Assembly (NCBI GenBank): GCA_001802455.1
Contig: MGXZ01000013.1
Coordinates: forward strand, 1 to 64,000
From: Gammaproteobacteria bacterium RIFCSPHIGHO2_12_FULL_39_24
GTDB taxonomy: Bacteria > Pseudomonadota > Gammaproteobacteria > Coxiellales > Coxiellaceae
DNA length: 64,000 nt
Direction: 5' to 3'
Shown here: positions 61,963 through 64,000 of the stretch, one piece after another
How positions within the stretch are numbered: the stretch's first letter is position 1
Layout: each line of letters begins with the position of its first letter
The notes under the pieces: generated by a model
What the model was told of the DNA's origin: nothing
The model's input: the letters and a program-made list of their open reading frames with translations, nothing else
Database searches by the model: none
Position numbers and translations under genes: made by a program

Positions 61963-63255
61963 TCATTCGCAACTCAGCCCCGCTCGCCACTCACCCATCG
62001 GGGATGGGTGTGATCGTAACTTATTAAATATTTTTCTCCTAATCAACACCCCACCAAACGCTAACAACATCAAAACTGAAATAAATAACAACACATTTTT
62101 CGTTACATCAACACTGAAAAAACACAATGATCCCGCTAACATCATTCCGCTGAGTTGTTTCACCAAACCATTTGCTGACATAAAAACCATGGAATTAAAT
62201 GCGCTGTTGGTGCCCACTAATTCTGGTTTCATATTCTTTGTTAGCCAGGTAAAGCATAATGTTTGGCAGCTACTAAAAAAACCAAGCAAAAAGTAAAGCG
62301 CTAGAACAATACTCAGCGAAAGCGGTATGGAAAATAATTGCGGAAGCAACGTTAAAAAACTCACACCCGAACCAACCAGTACAATCCATTCGGGATGCTG
62401 AAATTTATCAGCAATCAACCCCCACGTTGGAAGTCCAATCATCAAGCCAATAAATAATGCCATCACAACATAGGTACTGTGAATATCGGTAAATTGAAAA
62501 AGATGAATAAAAATTACCACACCCCACAACGTTCCAATAATACTTACCGGCGTATCCAGAAAAATTACTAAAATACAATCAAACCAATTTTTTTTATTTT
62601 TCAATATCATCAATAAACTATTTAACAATTGTTTACTATTAATCGTGGTTTTATTGTGATGTGTATTTTCATACGTCGGATGAAGACATAAAAAATTAAT
62701 CAAAATAACCAGAATACCAAAGCTTGCCATGATCAACATGGCAGACTTTATGCCGTAATCGTTAACCAGCATCAACAAAGGATATTGGCAAACCAAGCCA
62801 CCCAACATACCGGCTGCCAAAAATAAACCGACATACAATGTAAATCGTTTTGAAAATAGCAGCGCTAAAATTCGTATTCCGCCGATAAATGAAAATGTTC
62901 CACCAAAAAAACCGCAAAAAAAGCGAGCGAACCATTGTAAATAAATATTTACACTGATGAATAACAAAAATGCGGCGAGTATAGATCCTGATATCGCAAA
63001 AAGTAGCGTTTTTCGCAGTGGAAAACGATCCAGCATAAATCCAACTGGAAGCAAACCAACTACATCACCATAATAATAAGCAGCAGAGAGTGACGCAATT
63101 TGAGCGTGATGATAAATACCGAGAGATAAAAATGTCGGTGCAAGCACATTGAAATAACTCATTTGACCTGCTTCAAAAAAATAAAACAGCGTGATTGCAA
63201 AAAATGTCAGCAGATCATGGCGGGAAACTTTTTCAAACAAAAAACTCTTGCGCAT
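61963..63255 (-). CDS. MFS transporter
   Basis: A 430-residue, 12-helix transporter with the loop motif GFMLDRFPLRKTLL and a cytoplasmic loop rich in His, Asn and Lys around residue 205. AGGAGA lies upstream of the ATG. It resembles the MFS groups abundant in intracellular gammaproteobacteria, but its substrate is unknown. The last 17 residues (SHPSPMGEWRAGLSCE) derive from a palindromic sequence, CACCCATCCCCGATGGGTG, that looks like an inserted repeat and extends the protein. The start overlaps the cyclase gene by 23 bp, so uptake or export may relate to that enzyme's substrate. Confidence 0.85.
   Translation of the reverse strand: MRKSFLFEKVSRHDLLTFFAITLFYFFEAGQMSYFNVLAPTFLSLGIYHHAQIASLSAAYYYGDVVGLLPVGFMLDRFPLRKTLLFAISGSILAAFLLFISVNIYLQWFARFFCGFFGGTFSFIGGIRILALLFSKRFTLYVGLFLAAGMLGGLVCQYPLLMLVNDYGIKSAMLIMASFGILVILINFLCLHPTYENTHHNKTTINSKQLLNSLLMILKNKKNWFDCILVIFLDTPVSIIGTLWGVVIFIHLFQFTDIHSTYVVMALFIGLMIGLPTWGLIADKFQHPEWIVLVGSGVSFLTLLPQLFSIPLSLSIVLALYFLLGFFSSCQTLCFTWLTKNMKPELVGTNSAFNSMVFMSANGLVKQLSGMMLAGSLCFFSVDVTKNVLLFISVLMLLAFGGVLIRRKIFNKLRSHPSPMGEWRAGLSCE
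61981..62012. repeat. Small palindromic repeat in the MFS 3' end
   Basis: CACCCATC and GATGGGTG pair within the last codons of the MFS gene. The encoded tail SHPSPMGE has the look of translated intergenic repeats seen in many proteobacteria. Confidence 0.4.
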
Positions 63256-63895
63256 TATTTTTCTCCTGATACACCACCACTCTCACTGGCAACCCATCCA
63301 TATTAGCAATGCGAATTGGCATAACAAAAATATGGTATCGTCCAGCCGCAACATTCTTAAACTCAAGATTTTCGATAATTAAAATATTATTGGATAATAG
63401 CAAATGATGTACGCTTAATGTTGTGTCGTGAATATCATCAACACTGAAATAATCAATGCCAACTATTTTTACTTTCAGATCAATTAGCAATCGCGCTGCA
63501 TCTGGCTCAATAAAAACATATTCTTCAGTAAACTCCGATTGATTCGACATCAATGAATTATCAGTTTTAAAAAAAACAAAATCATTCTCCTGAATGGTTT
63601 GATTCATTAAAAAATCAGCTGATATTGATTTAAGACCAATCGGTGTTTGAATAATCACGCCCACTCCAATTAAATCATTTACAGTATAATCACTGCTCGA
63701 TTTTCCACCGAAAATAACATGCGCTGGAAAATCAACATGGGTTCCGATGTGATTACACATACTGATTTCACACAACCCAAAATCAGAACCCGCCTCAAGA
63801 GAATGCAAATATTTTTTCTTAAAAATAGGATCACCTGGAAACATCAGCATCTCTTCCGAAATCTCACGCGTTAAATCTTGGTACAACATACTCAT
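63233..63895 (-). CDS. Cyclase family protein (kynurenine formamidase-like hydrolase)
   Basis: A 220-residue metal-dependent hydrolase of the cyclase family (PF04199). The metal-binding signature is CNHIGTHVDFPAH (about residues 47-59), and VGIDYFSVDD in the C-terminal half is typical. KynB in this family hydrolyses N-formylkynurenine; others act on isatin or cyclic esters and amides. The ATG overlaps the stop of the gene at the right edge (ATGA) and its end overlaps the MFS transporter, so three genes form one unit. No other kynurenine gene is visible. Confidence 0.85.
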   Translation of the reverse strand: MSMLYQDLTREISEEMLMFPGDPIFKKKYLHSLEAGSDFGLCEISMCNHIGTHVDFPAHVIFGGKSSSDYTVNDLIGVGVIIQTPIGLKSISADFLMNQTIQENDFVFFKTDNSLMSNQSEFTEEYVFIEPDAARLLIDLKVKIVGIDYFSVDDIHDTTLSVHHLLLSNNILIIENLEFKNVAAGRYHIFVMPIRIANMDGLPVRVVVYQEKNNAQEFFV

Positions 63896-64000
63896 CCCTC
63901 CAACTCAAACCAAAAATATCGTTCTCTGCCAACCAACATCACTGATGAATAAAAATAATTTTTCCATTGCGCGCTGTCGATGTTCCAAGCTTCTTTTCCA
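63892..64000 (-). CDS. 3' end of a gene running off the right edge
   Basis: The minus-strand frame from the edge reads GKEAWNIDSAQWKNYFYSSV and ends RYFWFELEG before TGA. It is not in the ORF track because it lacks a start. The TGA overlaps the cyclase ATG as ATGA and GGAGGG before it serves as the cyclase ribosome binding site, so it is almost certainly a real upstream gene of the same operon. The 35 visible residues do not identify it. Confidence 0.55.
   Translation of the reverse strand, partial: GKEAWNIDSAQWKNYFYSSVMLVGRERYFWFELEG

Overview
The window reads as a single gammaproteobacterial chromosome segment of low G+C content with short gaps, many TAATG/ATGA overlaps and frequent GTG/TTG starts. 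Gene content points to the Legionellales (Legionella/Coxiella side): a LetA/GacA-type regulator upstream of uvrC, phagosomal-transporter-like MFS proteins, an ACP-acyl-AMP ligase-acyltransferase fusion, and a leucine dehydrogenase beside 2-oxoacid dehydrogenase genes. This placement is an inference from gene families; no 16S rRNA or other decisive marker is present.

Layout. 1-5 kb: a gene leaving the left edge, a Cys-rich hypothetical protein, and RND pump 1 (adaptor plus permease). 5-12 kb: the lipid fusion gene with an MFS transporter, a repeat-rich gap (about 200-bp hairpin element plus 145-bp MITE), a MATE-like transporter and a glycerophosphodiesterase. 12-17.5 kb: leucine dehydrogenase and E1alpha, E1beta and E2 of a 2-oxoacid dehydrogenase, interrupted by an antisense vapBC module with a visible operator. 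17.5-27 kb: housekeeping genes (tgt, hpt, mscS-like, nagZ, DUF1820, DUF924, an L,D-transpeptidase), an intact IS630 element, an SSB-like gene, miaA, a lipoprotein and an encapsulin-type ferritin. 27-38.5 kb: putA, ppa, tadA, guaA and guaB on the minus strand, then orn, a Gly-heptad membrane protein and plsY on the plus strand, and rnr. 38.5-43.3 kb: RND pump 2 with an exported accessory protein. 43.3-52.5 kb: tRNA-Arg, fumC, an exported RidA, a MidA-like/TPR protein, uvrC, uvrY, tRNA-Ser, a YccA-family protein, a second L,D-transpeptidase and serS. 52.5-58 kb: a minus-strand sugar operon (6-phosphogluconate dehydrogenase, gluconolactonase, glucose dehydrogenase, sugar porter, aldose epimerase, running into serS). 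58-64 kb: an operon of two SDR oxidoreductases and a hybrid histidine kinase, preceded by a perfect 21-bp inverted repeat, then an MFS transporter, a cyclase-family hydrolase and a gene leaving the right edge.

How the parts work together. The sugar operon encodes import and direct oxidation of glucose to gluconate plus the 6-phosphogluconate step, lacking only a gluconate kinase in the window. Leucine dehydrogenase plus the E1/E2 genes could turn branched-chain amino acids into acyl-CoA primers. GuaA, GuaB and Hpt supply guanine nucleotides.

The least explained signals are in the DNA. (1) Hairpin elements have unrelated arms but conserve a mismatched CGCT-containing motif. (2) A GTG-rich period-6 repeat sits at the start codons of six minus-strand genes and inside linkers of PutA, GuaA and UvrC. 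(3) The SDR-SDR-kinase operon has a long perfect palindrome next to its start codon. (4) An encapsulin-type ferritin stands without a shell gene. No CRISPR array, prophage or secretion-system cluster was seen.
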